A stretch of 64,000 nt of DNA from Phreatobacter sp. GTDB lineage: Bacteria > Pseudomonadota > Alphaproteobacteria > Rhizobiales > Phreatobacteraceae. Location of the stretch: assembly GCF_016793595.1 (NCBI RefSeq), contig NZ_JAEULY010000024.1, positions 1 to 64,000 of the forward strand, written 5' to 3'. The position numbers and the translations under genes are program-made. Positions 1 through 8,304 of the stretch are shown here, piece after piece. The notes under the pieces are model-generated. The model searched no databases. It was not told the origin of the DNA and was given only the letters and a program-made list of their open reading frames with translations. Numbering within the stretch: the stretch's first letter is position 1; the number at the start of each line of letters is the position of its first letter.

Positions 1-810
1 ATAGTCCTGGCTGTGCTGCGCCGCGACGCGCGCGGCCGCGCCGTTCGGACCACGGAACACGATGGGGCAACCCATCTGGCCGCCGGACATGTAGAGCGTC
101 TTCGCGGCCGAATTGATGATCTGGTCGATCGCCTGCATGGCGAAGTTGAAGGTCATGAACTCGACGATGGGCTTCAGGCCCGTGAAGGCTGCGCCGACGC
201 CGATGCCGGCAAAGCCGTGCTCGGTGATCGGCGTGTCGATGACCCGCCGCGCGCCGAATTCCTGCAGCAGTCCCTGCGTGATCTTGTAGGCGCCCTGATA
301 TTCGGCGACCTCCTCGCCCATGACGAAGACGGCCTCGTCCTTGCGCATCTCCTCGGCCATGGCGTCGCGCAGTGCCTCGCGCACGGTGATGGTGACCATC
401 TCCGTTCCGGCGGGAATATCGGGGTCGGCCGCGACGGTCGCGGCGGGAGCTGCCACGGACGGCGCGACCGAGACGGCCGGGCTCGACAGCGGAACCGACA
501 GCTCGGCGGCCGGCTGCTGCGCCTTGGCCTCGCGCGGCTGTTCGGTGGCGGCGGCGGATACGTCCTCGCCCTCCTGCGCCAGCACGGCGATGAGCTCGTT
601 GACCGGCACGTCCTGCGTGCCTTCGGGCACGACGATGCGGGCAAGGATACCTTCGTCGACCGCCTCCACTTCCATGGTGGCCTTGTCGGTCTCGATCTCG
701 GCGATGATGTCGCCGGGCTTGACCTTGTCGCCTTCCTTCTTGGTCCACTTGGCGAGGTTGCCCTTCTCCATCGTGGGCGAAAGCGCCGGCATCAGGATGT
801 TGACAGGCAT
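1..810 (-). CDS. pdhB: Pyruvate dehydrogenase E1 component, beta subunit with N-terminal lipoyl domain (partial)
   Basis: E1-beta half of the thiamine-dependent pyruvate dehydrogenase, which decarboxylates pyruvate and passes acetyl groups to a lipoyl arm. The C-terminal part runs off the left edge of the window; 270 codons are present. Residues 1-80 form a biotinyl/lipoyl domain (MPVNILMPALSPTME start, swinging-arm Lys43 in the ETDKATM motif). A flexible Ala/Pro-rich linker follows to about residue 140, then the transketolase pyrimidine-binding domain begins (TVREALRDAMAEEM, then GEEVAEYQGAYK and GFAGIGVGAAF). A lipoyl domain on E1-beta rather than only on E2 is typical of Rhizobiales enzymes. 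It lies downstream of pdhA on the same strand, separated by one small gene, and is surely part of that operon. Confidence 0.95.
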   Translation of the reverse strand, partial: MPVNILMPALSPTMEKGNLAKWTKKEGDKVKPGDIIAEIETDKATMEVEAVDEGILARIVVPEGTQDVPVNELIAVLAQEGEDVSAAATEQPREAKAQQPAAELSVPLSSPAVSVAPSVAAPAATVAADPDIPAGTEMVTITVREALRDAMAEEMRKDEAVFVMGEEVAEYQGAYKITQGLLQEFGARRVIDTPITEHGFAGIGVGAAFTGLKPIVEFMTFNFAMQAIDQIINSAAKTLYMSGGQMGCPIVFRGPNGAAARVAAQHSQDY

Positions 811-831
811 GGAAGGCTTCCGATCAGGAGG

Positions 832-1110
832 TCAGGAACGGGCGGAAACGACGCCGGTGGCGATCCCGGCAATGACGGCGATGAAGAACACGCCGACGGC
901 CTTGGCGAAGCGGGCAAGATGCGGCGCCGCTTCTGGCGGCATGTATTTGATCGCGCCCATCCAGTTGACGAGGCGGCTGAGGCCGAGCGCGCGGTAGGGC
1001 TCGTGCCGCTCGGAGATCACCCAGGCCTGGAAGGCGGACCAGGCGGCCACAAGCCATGCGCCGGCGGCGATCAAGAAGACGCCTCCTGCGATGAAATGGG
1101 CCGCCGTCAC
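832..1110 (-). CDS. Small two-helix membrane protein between pdhA and pdhB
   Basis: A 92-residue protein of unknown function starting at GTG, 10 bases after the pdhA stop codon, and ending 21 bases before pdhB, so it is probably co-transcribed and perhaps translationally coupled. Two hydrophobic segments are visible: residues about 4-32 (AAHFIAGGVFLIAAGAWLVA and following) and about 70-90 (AVGVFFIAVIAGIATGVV). The polar stretch between them (SERHEPYRALGLSRLVNWM) is rich in Arg and aromatic residues. I do not recognise the family. A TGAGG sequence about 9 bases before the GTG could serve as ribosome binding site. An alternative, shorter start exists, but the tight spacing favours this one. Confidence 0.6.
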   Translation of the reverse strand: MTAAHFIAGGVFLIAAGAWLVAAWSAFQAWVISERHEPYRALGLSRLVNWMGAIKYMPPEAAPHLARFAKAVGVFFIAVIAGIATGVVSARS

Positions 1111-1120
1111 CCCGAGGCCC

Positions 1121-2182
1121 TCACTTCAGGATGTCGGTCCAGAGCTCGGACGGATCGGGCTCGGGATCGTTGGTGGCGAATTCGGCGCTCTCGGCCACGA
1201 TGTCGCGGACGGACGCGTCGATCTTCTTCAACTCGTCCTCGGCGACCTTCCAGTCCTTCAGGAGGCGCTCGCGAACCTGCTCGATCGGATCGTGCTCGGT
1301 GCGCATCTTCTGTACCTCGTCCTTGGTCCGGTACTTGGCAGGGTCCGACATCGAATGGCCGCGATAGCGATAGGTCTGCATCTCGAGGATGTAGGGCCCC
1401 TTGCCGGACCGGCACCATTCCATGGCGCGCTGGGCCGCCGCATAGACCTCGCGGATGTCCATGCCGTCGACCTGCTCGCCGGGAATGTTGAACGACAGGC
1501 CGCGCTTGGAAAAATCGGTCTGCGCCGAGGCGCGCGTCACCGCCGTGCCCATGGCGTAGCGATTGTTCTCGATGACGTAGATGACCGGCAGCTTCCAGAG
1601 CGCGGCCATGTTGAAGCTCTCGTAGACCTGGCCCTGATTGGCCGCGCCGTCGCCGAAATAGGTCAGCGAGACATTGTCGTTGCCGCGATAGCGATTGGCG
1701 AAGGCGAGGCCGGTGCCGAGCGAGACCTGCGCGCCGACAATGCCGTGGCCGCCGTAGAAGTGCTTCTCGGCGGAGAACATGTGCATCGAGCCGCCCTTGC
1801 CGCGCGAATAGCCGCCGCGCCGGCCGGTCAGCTCGGCCATGATGCCGTTGGCGCTCATGCCGGTTGCGAGCATGTGGCCGTGGTCGCGGTAGCCGGTGAT
1901 CATCTGATCGCCGGCCCTGGACGCCATCTGCATGCCGACGACGACCGCTTCCTGGCCGATATAGAGATGGCAGAAGCCGCCGATCAGGCCCATGCCGTAC
2001 ATCTGGCCGGCCTTCTCCTCGAAGCGGCGGATCAGCAGCATCTCGCGGTAGGCGTCGAGATCCTGCTCCCTTGAGAAGCCGGCAGGTTTCGCCTTGCCCG
2101 CGCTTTTCGCGCCCGCCGGTTTGGCGGTCGCCGCGGATTTCGACGTCTTCGCCGCCGCGGCCTTTGTCCCGGTTGCAGCCAT
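1121..2182 (-). CDS. pdhA: Pyruvate dehydrogenase E1 component, alpha subunit
   Basis: Thiamine diphosphate-binding E1-alpha subunit, partner of PdhB. The TPP/Mg motif is visible as YFGDGAANQGQVYESFN, and the phosphorylation-loop region YRYRGHSMSDPAKYR is conserved. Residues 1-38 are a low-complexity Ala/Lys linker before the conserved domain (FSREQDLDAYREMLLIRRFEEKAG), usual for this clade. The open frame continues 34 codons further upstream, but the chosen ATG is preceded by AGGGGAAG at good spacing and gives about 353 residues, close to the family length. First gene of the pdhA - small membrane protein - pdhB cluster. It lies downstream of ftsB with about 190 bases between. Confidence 0.95.
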   Translation of the reverse strand: MAATGTKAAAAKTSKSAATAKPAGAKSAGKAKPAGFSREQDLDAYREMLLIRRFEEKAGQMYGMGLIGGFCHLYIGQEAVVVGMQMASRAGDQMITGYRDHGHMLATGMSANGIMAELTGRRGGYSRGKGGSMHMFSAEKHFYGGHGIVGAQVSLGTGLAFANRYRGNDNVSLTYFGDGAANQGQVYESFNMAALWKLPVIYVIENNRYAMGTAVTRASAQTDFSKRGLSFNIPGEQVDGMDIREVYAAAQRAMEWCRSGKGPYILEMQTYRYRGHSMSDPAKYRTKDEVQKMRTEHDPIEQVRERLLKDWKVAEDELKKIDASVRDIVAESAEFATNDPEPDPSELWTDILK

Positions 2183-2330
2183 GTGCTTCCCCTGCGCTGC
2201 CATCGTCCCCAACATGTAGCGCTGGACACGGCGCGAGGGAAGGTCGCCGCCATCGGTCTTGTGCGGCGCACAAACCATTGGCATTGCAACGCAATCAGCG
2301 ACTTAACTTGTTTCCGGTTCACAGCGGAAC

Positions 2331-2351
2331 GTCAACCGATTTCCGGTTGAC
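2331..2351. repeat. Perfect 8-bp inverted repeat between ftsB and pdhA
   Basis: GTCAACCG and CGGTTGAC face each other across the 5-base spacer ATTTC. It sits downstream of ftsB and upstream of pdhA, both on the minus strand. No T-run follows it in either direction, so it may be an operator or mRNA hairpin for the pdh operon as easily as a terminator. A second, shorter palindrome (ATTGC-AAC-GCAAT) lies at 2282-2294. Confidence 0.4.
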
Positions 2352-2373
2352 GGCATTGCGCATGCCGGATGCG

Positions 2374-2691
2374 TCAGCGCCGCCGCAGGATCAGCACGAG
2401 ATCGCGCGGATCGGCAAAGTTGAGGATTTGCCGGGCGCGCTGATCCAGAAGGTCAGGGTCGAGCGCGCCGGCCTGAAGCAGCGTCACGCGACGGGCGACC
2501 TCGGCCTTTTCCGATCGCAGAGCCGCCAGTTCCTTGTTGAGATCGTCGATCTGGGCGATGAACTGCTGCTTGGCGCGAATGCCGTGCTCGCCGTGATAGG
2601 CGTGGAAGCCGAAATAGGCGATCATCGCCGCTGCCGCGAGATAGAGCCCGGCGGCCTGAAGGATTCGCTGACGTCTGGTGCGCACGACCAT
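2374..2691 (-). CDS. ftsB: FtsB-like septum formation initiator
   Basis: A 105-residue bitopic division protein of the FtsB/DivIC family, which bridges FtsL and FtsQ at the divisome. The short basic cytoplasmic tail (MVVRTRRQRILQ) is followed by one membrane helix (about residues 12-32, AAGLYLAAAAMIAYFGFHAY), then a periplasmic coiled coil (QQFIAQIDDLNKELAALRSE) and a C-terminal segment (LDPDLLDQRARQILNFADPRD) matching the family pattern. In alphaproteobacteria this gene commonly lies near enolase and pdhA, as here. The sequence gives no hint of its own regulation. Confidence 0.88.
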   Translation of the reverse strand: MVVRTRRQRILQAAGLYLAAAAMIAYFGFHAYHGEHGIRAKQQFIAQIDDLNKELAALRSEKAEVARRVTLLQAGALDPDLLDQRARQILNFADPRDLVLILRRR

Positions 2692-2742
2692 GCCGGCATC
2701 ATGCCCTCGGCCGGTTTCAGGAGCGTTAATGCTTCCTGAAAG

Positions 2743-3639
2743 TTACCGCCGGCCGGTGCCCGCGACAGTGGCCACCAGCAGGCCGGCGACGATGCCGGCA
2801 ACGCCGAGCGCGGCAAGCGGGCTCGGCACCTCGCCCAGCGCGGGAATGCCGATCAACGTCCCGAGCACGGGGATCATCGGGGGGAAGCGCGCGGCGAGCG
2901 CGATGCCCAGCGTGCGCGCGCCGTAAGTCCACATCAGCAGCCCGATGGCGACGTTGAGAATGCCCTGGTTGATGCCGTGGAAGGCGATGATCGGCCAAGG
3001 CACCTGCGCGAGGCCGGGGTCGAGAAACAGGAAGTAGAATGGCAGGAAGGCAACGGCCGATAGCACCGAGACGACGGCGGCGCCTGTCACCGAGGGCACC
3101 TGCCAGCGACCGCACAGCCAGGTGAACGTGCCCCAGCCAAGGCCGCAGACGACGAACAGCGCATCGCCGAGAATGGTCATGCCGCCCTCCCGCCCCGTCG
3201 ATCCGGCAACGGCGATCGCCGCGAGCCCCGAAAGCACGATGGCAAAGCCGACAGCGGACCAGAACGGCAGGCGCACCCGCATGCCCAGATAGGCGAGCAC
3301 CGTGGCGGTCACCGCCACCATTCCGGGCTGGATCGCCGAGGCATGGGCTGCCGGCGCGAAGATCAGGCCGACATTGGACAGCACGGTGAGCGGCACGCCG
3401 CCCGTCAGCACCAGCGCAATCCCCCTGCCCCAGCCGAGGCCGGCGCAACTGGCGATGCCGGCGCGCACGAAGAAGGGCAGCATGACCGCGCCGGCGAAAA
3501 TGAACCGCAGTGCCGCCATGTCATAGGCCGACAAGCCGGATTGCAGGCCCCAGCGAACGGAAACGAACTGGCCGCCATAGATCGACACCGCCAGGAACAT
3601 GGCGGCCAGCGCGAGCTTGGATGGAGGGGAACTGGACAT
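2743..3639 (-). CDS. DMT-family transporter (EamA domains)
   Basis: Inner-membrane protein of about 298 residues with roughly ten hydrophobic segments and two EamA repeats, the drug/metabolite transporter layout. The first repeat begins at KLALAAMFLAVSIYGGQFVSV and the second near GDALFVVCGLGWGTFTWLCG. Substrate cannot be deduced; family members export amino acids, metabolites or drugs. The frame is open 12 codons upstream, but MSSSPPSKLALAAM looks like the natural start. No strong ribosome binding site is visible for either start. It stands alone between ftsB and the divergent YbjN-like gene. A second, only distantly similar DMT protein is at 11038-11970. Confidence 0.85.
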   Translation of the reverse strand: MSSSPPSKLALAAMFLAVSIYGGQFVSVRWGLQSGLSAYDMAALRFIFAGAVMLPFFVRAGIASCAGLGWGRGIALVLTGGVPLTVLSNVGLIFAPAAHASAIQPGMVAVTATVLAYLGMRVRLPFWSAVGFAIVLSGLAAIAVAGSTGREGGMTILGDALFVVCGLGWGTFTWLCGRWQVPSVTGAAVVSVLSAVAFLPFYFLFLDPGLAQVPWPIIAFHGINQGILNVAIGLLMWTYGARTLGIALAARFPPMIPVLGTLIGIPALGEVPSPLAALGVAGIVAGLLVATVAGTGRR

Positions 3640-3890
3640 GGCGGTCCGGCACCCATCGCGCCTTCGCTGCCGCATCGCAACAAGGAACGGCGCAGGTTTG
3701 CCATGCCGGCACGGCTGGCCAGCCGGCCGTCAAGCGGGCATGCGCGTTGGCGCCCCCGTAATCCGCGCTTTGACCCGGCCCTGTTCCGGCGCAATATGCG
3801 GACAACCTGCCGGCCATCCGGCCGAAACCTTCGCGATCGACCCTCATTTGGGAGATGGCGCCGCGATCGGGCGCCGATCAGGAGCTGACG

Positions 3891-4598
3891 ATGACGAAAC
3901 GTCCGACCACCCTCGCCGCGCTGGCCGCCCTGGCCCTCATTGCCGGCTTTGCTCCCTCGGCCGACGCCCAGAAGCGCCAGCCCCGGCAGGAGCAATCCGG
4001 CGGCGAGACCCTCGATCGCATCACGCCCAACCAGATGGCGGGCCTGCTGCGCAATCGCGGTCATCGCGCCGAGATCGTTTCGGAGAACAACCGCACCCGG
4101 CTCCGGACGCAGATCGGCAACCGCCGGGTCACCGTCTTCTTCTATGCCTGCAACGATACCGGCTGCCAGTCGATCCAGTATCGCGCCCTGTTCGAGCGGA
4201 ACGATCGCTTCACGCACGCCTTCGTCAATGCCTGGAACTACGAAAAGCGCTTCGCCAAGACCTATATCGACTCCGACGGCGACCTCGTCCTCGAGTGGGA
4301 CGTCGATTTCGACGGTGGCGTCACGGTCGGCTTCATCTCTGAATCGGTCCAGACCTTCCAGACCATGCTGACGGCCTTCGACCGCTTCACGCCGCGCGAC
4401 CAGGGTGCAGGATCTGCCGGAGGGCAGCGCGCGCCCGCTCCGGCGGCTCCCGATTCCAGCGGCGGTCGCTCGACATCGCCGGGCATGCCGCCTTCGTCGC
4501 CCGGCCAGGCCCAGCCGGATCAGTCCGGCGGCGGTTCCGGTGGCGGCTCCGGCGGCAAGAGCAATACCGGCGACCGTCCGGGCGAACGCCGGACCTGA
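3891..4598 (+). CDS. Secreted YbjN-domain protein with glycine-rich tail
   Basis: A 235-residue exported protein. The signal peptide is clear (MTKRPTTLAALAALALIAGF, with cleavage after ADA). Residues about 45-165 form a YbjN-type domain: LDRITPNQMAGLLRNRGHRA, IGNRRVTVFFYACNDTGCQS, NRFTHAF-like and WNYEKRFAKTYIDSDGDLVL are the family landmarks. The last 65 residues are Pro/Ser/Gly-rich (GGGSGGGSGG) and probably disordered. YbjN proteins are linked to type III effector-chaperone folds and motility in other bacteria, but the exported version has no assigned role. The start was chosen for the strong AGGAG upstream; the frame is open 12 codons further. Confidence 0.8.
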   Translation: MTKRPTTLAALAALALIAGFAPSADAQKRQPRQEQSGGETLDRITPNQMAGLLRNRGHRAEIVSENNRTRLRTQIGNRRVTVFFYACNDTGCQSIQYRALFERNDRFTHAFVNAWNYEKRFAKTYIDSDGDLVLEWDVDFDGGVTVGFISESVQTFQTMLTAFDRFTPRDQGAGSAGGQRAPAPAAPDSSGGRSTSPGMPPSSPGQAQPDQSGGGSGGGSGGKSNTGDRPGERRT

Positions 4599-4620
4599 TC
4601 GGCCGACGCTCCCCAAAAAC

Positions 4621-4655
4621 ATGAAAACGGCGGGCCCGAAGCCCGCCGTTTTCAT
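4621..4655. terminator. Bidirectional rho-independent terminator
   Basis: A perfect 15-bp stem (ATGAAAACGGCGGGC / GCCCGCCGTTTTCAT) with a 5-base CCGAA loop. The stem carries A/T-rich ends, so a T-run follows the GC core in both directions. It sits between the convergent YbjN-like gene and eno and probably ends both transcripts. Confidence 0.9.
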
Positions 4656-4704
4656 ATTCGGTCGCAAGGTGCCGGCGCGCTTTCGCGCCGGCCCGCGAAC
4701 GGGG

Positions 4705-5988
4705 TCAGCGCTTCGCCTTCAGGGCGCCGCGGCCGGCGTAGCGTGCCTGCGTGCCCAGCTCCTCCTCGATGCGGATGAGCTGATTGTACTTGGCGGTGCG
4801 GTCCGAACGGGCGAGCGACCCCGTCTTGATCTGCCCGCAATTGGTGGCGACCGCGAGATCGGCGATCGTCGCGTCCTCGGTCTCGCCCGAACGATGCGAC
4901 ATGACCGCGGTATAGGCGGCATTGTGGGCCATGGAGACAGCGGCCAGCGTCTCGGTCAGCGTGCCGATCTGGTTGACCTTCACCAGGATCGAATTGCCGA
5001 GGCCCTTGTCGATGCCCATCGACAGACGCTTGGTGTTGGTGACGAACAGGTCGTCGCCGACGAGCTGGCACTTGGAGCCGACGAGATCGGTGAGGATCTT
5101 CCAGCCCTCCAGATCGTCCTCGGCCATGCCGTCCTCGATGGAGAGGATCGGATAGTCGGCAACGAGCTTGGCGAGATATTTCGCCTGCGCCTTGGGGTCG
5201 CGCGTCTTGCGCTCGCCCTCATAGACGTAATTGCCGTCCTTGAAGAATTCGGTCGCCGCGCAGTCCAGCGCGATGACCACGTCGTCACCGGCCTTGTAGC
5301 CGGCCTTGTCGATGGCGGTCATGACGAAGTCGAGCGCGGCCTGCGCCGACTTCAGGTTGGGAGCGAAGCCGCCCTCGTCGCCGACATTGGTGTTGTGGCC
5401 GTCGGCCTTCAGTGCCGCCTTGAGCGTGTGGAAGATCTCCGAGCCGGTGCGGACCGCGTCGGCGAAGGTCGGCGCACCGACCGGCATGATCATGAATTCC
5501 TGGAAGTCGATGGGGTTATCGGCATGGGCGCCGCCATTGACGATGTTCATCATCGGCACCGGCAGGACATGGGCGAAAGCGCCACCGACATACTTGTAGA
5601 GCGGCAGGTCGCGGGAAATCGCGGCCGCCTTGGCGGTGGCGAGCGACACGCCGAGGATGGCGTTGGCGCCGAGGCGCTTCTTGTTCGGCGTGCCGTCGAG
5701 CGCGATCATCGTCTCGTCGATCTGCACCTGGTTGGTGGCGTCGAGACCCGAAAGCGCATCGAAAATCTCGCCGTTGACGGCGTCGATGGCCTTGCGCACG
5801 CCCTTGCCGAGATAGCGCGCCTTGTCGCCGTCGCGGAGCTCGACCGCTTCGTGCGCGCCGGTGGAAGCGCCCGACGGCACCGCCGCCCTGCCCTTCGCGC
5901 CGTCATCCAGCAGCACGTCGACCTCCACCGTCGGATTGCCCCGGCTGTCGAGGATTTCGCGGGCGATAATGTCGACGATGGCTGTCAT
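4705..5988 (-). CDS. eno: Enolase (phosphopyruvate hydratase)
   Basis: Glycolytic enzyme that interconverts 2-phosphoglycerate and phosphoenolpyruvate, also a component of RNA-degrading complexes in some bacteria. Full length at 427 residues. Landmarks: N-terminal IIAREILDSRGNPTVEVDV, the SGASTG loop, the metal site region ALDCAATEF and SIEDGMAEDD, and the enolase signature ILVKVNQIGTLTET followed by SHRSGETEDA. GAGG lies nine bases before the ATG. Transcription is toward the strong terminator at 4621-4655. Linkage to the pdh and ftsB genes is common in alphaproteobacteria. Confidence 0.98.
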   Translation of the reverse strand: MTAIVDIIAREILDSRGNPTVEVDVLLDDGAKGRAAVPSGASTGAHEAVELRDGDKARYLGKGVRKAIDAVNGEIFDALSGLDATNQVQIDETMIALDGTPNKKRLGANAILGVSLATAKAAAISRDLPLYKYVGGAFAHVLPVPMMNIVNGGAHADNPIDFQEFMIMPVGAPTFADAVRTGSEIFHTLKAALKADGHNTNVGDEGGFAPNLKSAQAALDFVMTAIDKAGYKAGDDVVIALDCAATEFFKDGNYVYEGERKTRDPKAQAKYLAKLVADYPILSIEDGMAEDDLEGWKILTDLVGSKCQLVGDDLFVTNTKRLSMGIDKGLGNSILVKVNQIGTLTETLAAVSMAHNAAYTAVMSHRSGETEDATIADLAVATNCGQIKTGSLARSDRTAKYNQLIRIEEELGTQARYAGRGALKAKR

Positions 5989-6116
5989 TGCGGCCTCTGT
6001 TGCGCTGCGGAGGAGGATGGCGGGGTTCTACAGCATGGGCCGGCCCGTTCAAGCCGCCGGAGGCAGGTCCGGCCGGCTTTTCGGCATGGCTTGCTGCCAT
6101 TCTCCCGCTGAAACCA

Positions 6117-6662
6117 TCACCCGAGCAGCCGTCGCATGGCCTCGTCCCGGTCCGCGTCGCCGAATTCCGGATCGGCCCAGCCTTCCAGATAGCGCTCCAG
6201 CGCCGTTTGTTTCCGGTAAATGCGGTTTCGGTCCGCGCCGGCGGCGATCAGCAGGGCCACGACATCGGCGGCCGGCAAAGCGCAATGAACCGGGGAATCC
6301 ACATGGCGCGGCGGGTCCGGATCCGCGCCATTGCGCAGAAGCAGGCCGACAAGCTCGGCATTGTGCATCTCGCAGGCCAGCGTCAGCGCGGTGGCCGGCA
6401 GGTTGCCGCCGACCCGGTTGACATCGGCGCCGGCGGCCAGAAGCCAGCGGGCCGAGGCCATCGGGTCGAAGCCGATACCCGAGCGGAACGACACCCACAT
6501 CAGCGGCGTGAAGCCGTTTGAGCTGGCGACGTCGACCAGCGCGCCGTCGCGGAGGGCCCGGACGATGCCGAGCGGCGCGCAATTGTAGGCGGCGACCGTC
6601 AATGCGAGATCGGCCGGATAGTCGATGCCGAAGGAATAGGTCCCGGGGGACGCGGCGGCCAT
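6117..6662 (-). CDS. Ankyrin-repeat protein
   Basis: A protein of about 181 residues built of ankyrin repeats, probably a cytoplasmic protein-binding scaffold. Repeat cores seen: DVASSNGFTPLMWVSFRSG, ASARWLLAAGADVNRVGG, TALTLACEMHNAELVGLLLRNGAD and CALPAADVVALLIAAGADRN. No signal peptide or enzymatic domain is visible. Two nearby ATGs are possible, at 6668 and 6662; the latter is preceded by AGAGGA at better spacing. The gene is isolated, lying upstream of eno on the same strand and divergent from queF. Its partner cannot be guessed. Confidence 0.75.
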   Translation of the reverse strand: MAAASPGTYSFGIDYPADLALTVAAYNCAPLGIVRALRDGALVDVASSNGFTPLMWVSFRSGIGFDPMASARWLLAAGADVNRVGGNLPATALTLACEMHNAELVGLLLRNGADPDPPRHVDSPVHCALPAADVVALLIAAGADRNRIYRKQTALERYLEGWADPEFGDADRDEAMRRLLG

Positions 6663-6843
6663 GCGCATTCCTCTTCCCGGGAATGCCGGCCACCACCCTC
6701 GGCATTCCCCTTCGCGCGGTCGATCTGCTATCACCCGCGCCGATCAGGCTGTCGGTTCTCTGTGGCGGCGCAGGGGCGCAAAGTTCACGGACCGGCGGCG
6801 AAATCCGCGCAGATTTGCGCGGCAGGACTGGAGACAAGCAGCC

Positions 6844-7290
6844 ATGACCGAACTGAAGCTCGGCAAGGCGGTCGAAACCCCCGCCTCCCCCGAAGTGGCG
6901 GAACTCGACCGCGTGCCCAACCCGCATGCCGACACCAACTACGTCACGCGCTTCGTCGCGCCGGAATTCACCTCGCTCTGCCCGGTGACGGGGCAGCCGG
7001 ACTTCGCCCATCTCGTCATCGACTTCGTGCCCGACCAGTGGCTGGTGGAGTCGAAATCGCTCAAGCTGTATCTGACCTCGTTCCGCAACCATGGCGCGTT
7101 TCACGAGGACTGCACCGTCGCCATCGGGCGCAAGCTCGTCGAAGTCATCTCCCCCCGCTGGCTCAGGATCGGCGGCTACTGGTATCCGCGCGGGGGTATT
7201 CCCATCGACGTGTTCTGGCAGACCGGCGAACCGCCGCGCGGCGTCTGGATCCCGGAACAGGGCGTCGCGCCCTATCGCGGCCGGGGCTGA
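6844..7290 (+). CDS. queF: NADPH-dependent preQ0 reductase
   Basis: Reduces 7-cyano-7-deazaguanine (preQ0) to preQ1, the base that Tgt inserts into tRNA on the way to queuosine. At 148 residues it is the short, unimodular type. The catalytic cysteine lies in FTSLCPVTGQPDFAHLVI and the QueF signature in ESKSLKLYLTSFRNHG. The C-terminal ISPRWLRIGGYWYPRGGIPI is also characteristic. GGAGA precedes the ATG. The gene pairs functionally with tgt and queA some 51 kb away. I looked for a preQ1 riboswitch in the 120-base leader and did not find the C-rich loop and A-rich tail expected of one. Confidence 0.95.
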   Translation: MTELKLGKAVETPASPEVAELDRVPNPHADTNYVTRFVAPEFTSLCPVTGQPDFAHLVIDFVPDQWLVESKSLKLYLTSFRNHGAFHEDCTVAIGRKLVEVISPRWLRIGGYWYPRGGIPIDVFWQTGEPPRGVWIPEQGVAPYRGRG

Positions 7291-7342
7291 TTGATCGTCC
7301 TGATGGACGTTGGACCGTCGAATCAGCGACATCTGACATGCC

Positions 7343-8200
7343 ATGCTCAAGGCCAGCCGCGACAAGGACGATGCCGATCTGACCGCGAAGCTCGACGGAC
7401 TGACCGACGAGCCGCCGCGGCGCCTCCTGTCGCGCCTGATGACCTGGGCCGGCGTCGCGCTGTTCATGGTCTCGGCGGCCGTCATCGCCACGCGCACCGA
7501 GGCCGGTTCACAGCGCGTCGCGCGGCTGTTCGCCCCCGCCCCGCCCGTTCAGGTGGCGCAGCGCCCCGAGCCGCCGCGCCAGCCGGCCGCCGACCCGATG
7601 CTCGTCTATGAGACCCGCCGGCTCGCCGACCAGCTCCGTGTCATGGCCGCCGAGCGCGAGGTTCTGATCGACCGGCTTGCCGCCGTTGAGCGCACGGTCG
7701 GCGACGTGACCGCCTCCATTCCGCGATCGGAGCCGGCCCAGCCGCGCCCGGTTCGCGTCATCGAGACTGCGCCGCCACCCGCCGCCCCCGTTCAGCCGCC
7801 AGCGTCCGCTGCACCCGCCCCGCCGGCAACCGCCCAGCCCGCGCCGGTCGTCGCGCCCGTGCCGAGCCCGCCGCCGAACCAGGCCGCCGCTGCCCCGCCC
7901 GACACGCAGGAATCCACCGCCATTCGCACCGAGTTCGGCGTCGATATCGCGGGCGAGGCCAACATGGACGCCCTGCGCGCACGCTGGCAGCAGTTCCGCA
8001 ACCAGCACGGCCCGATCATGGAGGGGTTGCGCCCCGTGGTCGCGGTGCAGGAGGGACGGCAGGGAGCGGTCGAACTGCGGCTCGTGGTCGGCCCGCTGTC
8101 CAATGCCAATGCGGCCACACGCCTCTGCGCGACGCTCTCTTCCGCAGGTGTGAATTGCAAACCGGCCGTTTTCGACGGACAAAGGCTGGCAGTGCGCTGA
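7343..8200 (+). CDS. Membrane-anchored protein with proline-rich linker and SPOR-like domain
   Basis: A 285-residue protein with an N-terminal cytoplasmic part of about 30 residues and one membrane helix (about 34-52, LMTWAGVALFMVSAAVIAT). A short coiled coil follows (MLVYETRRLADQLRVMAAER), then a long Pro/Ala linker (about 120-195). The C-terminal part (about 208-285) has LRARWQQFRNQHGPIMEGLRP, LVVGPLSNANAATRLCATLS and a final CKPAVFDGQRLAV, which fits the peptidoglycan-binding SPOR fold. This suggests an envelope or division-site protein. The gene stands alone between queF and an acyl-CoA ligase. Confidence 0.65.
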   Translation: MLKASRDKDDADLTAKLDGLTDEPPRRLLSRLMTWAGVALFMVSAAVIATRTEAGSQRVARLFAPAPPVQVAQRPEPPRQPAADPMLVYETRRLADQLRVMAAEREVLIDRLAAVERTVGDVTASIPRSEPAQPRPVRVIETAPPPAAPVQPPASAAPAPPATAQPAPVVAPVPSPPPNQAAAAPPDTQESTAIRTEFGVDIAGEANMDALRARWQQFRNQHGPIMEGLRPVVAVQEGRQGAVELRLVVGPLSNANAATRLCATLSSAGVNCKPAVFDGQRLAVR

Positions 8201-8304
8201 CCCCCCGGTTTGCGCGCGTGCCGCGCGAGCGGTCGTCCAACATCCAGAACAAGAGCGGAGCCCGGGCTGTCCGGAGACATCCGCCGGTCAGGGAGGAATT
8301 CCGC

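Noticed and set aside
4405..6111. 568-codon open frame on the plus strand across eno
   Set aside because: Antisense to enolase, crosses a strong terminator and has no ribosome binding site.
6720..6843. preQ1 riboswitch before queF
   Set aside because: No small hairpin with C-rich loop followed by an A-rich tail pairing to it is visible near the start.
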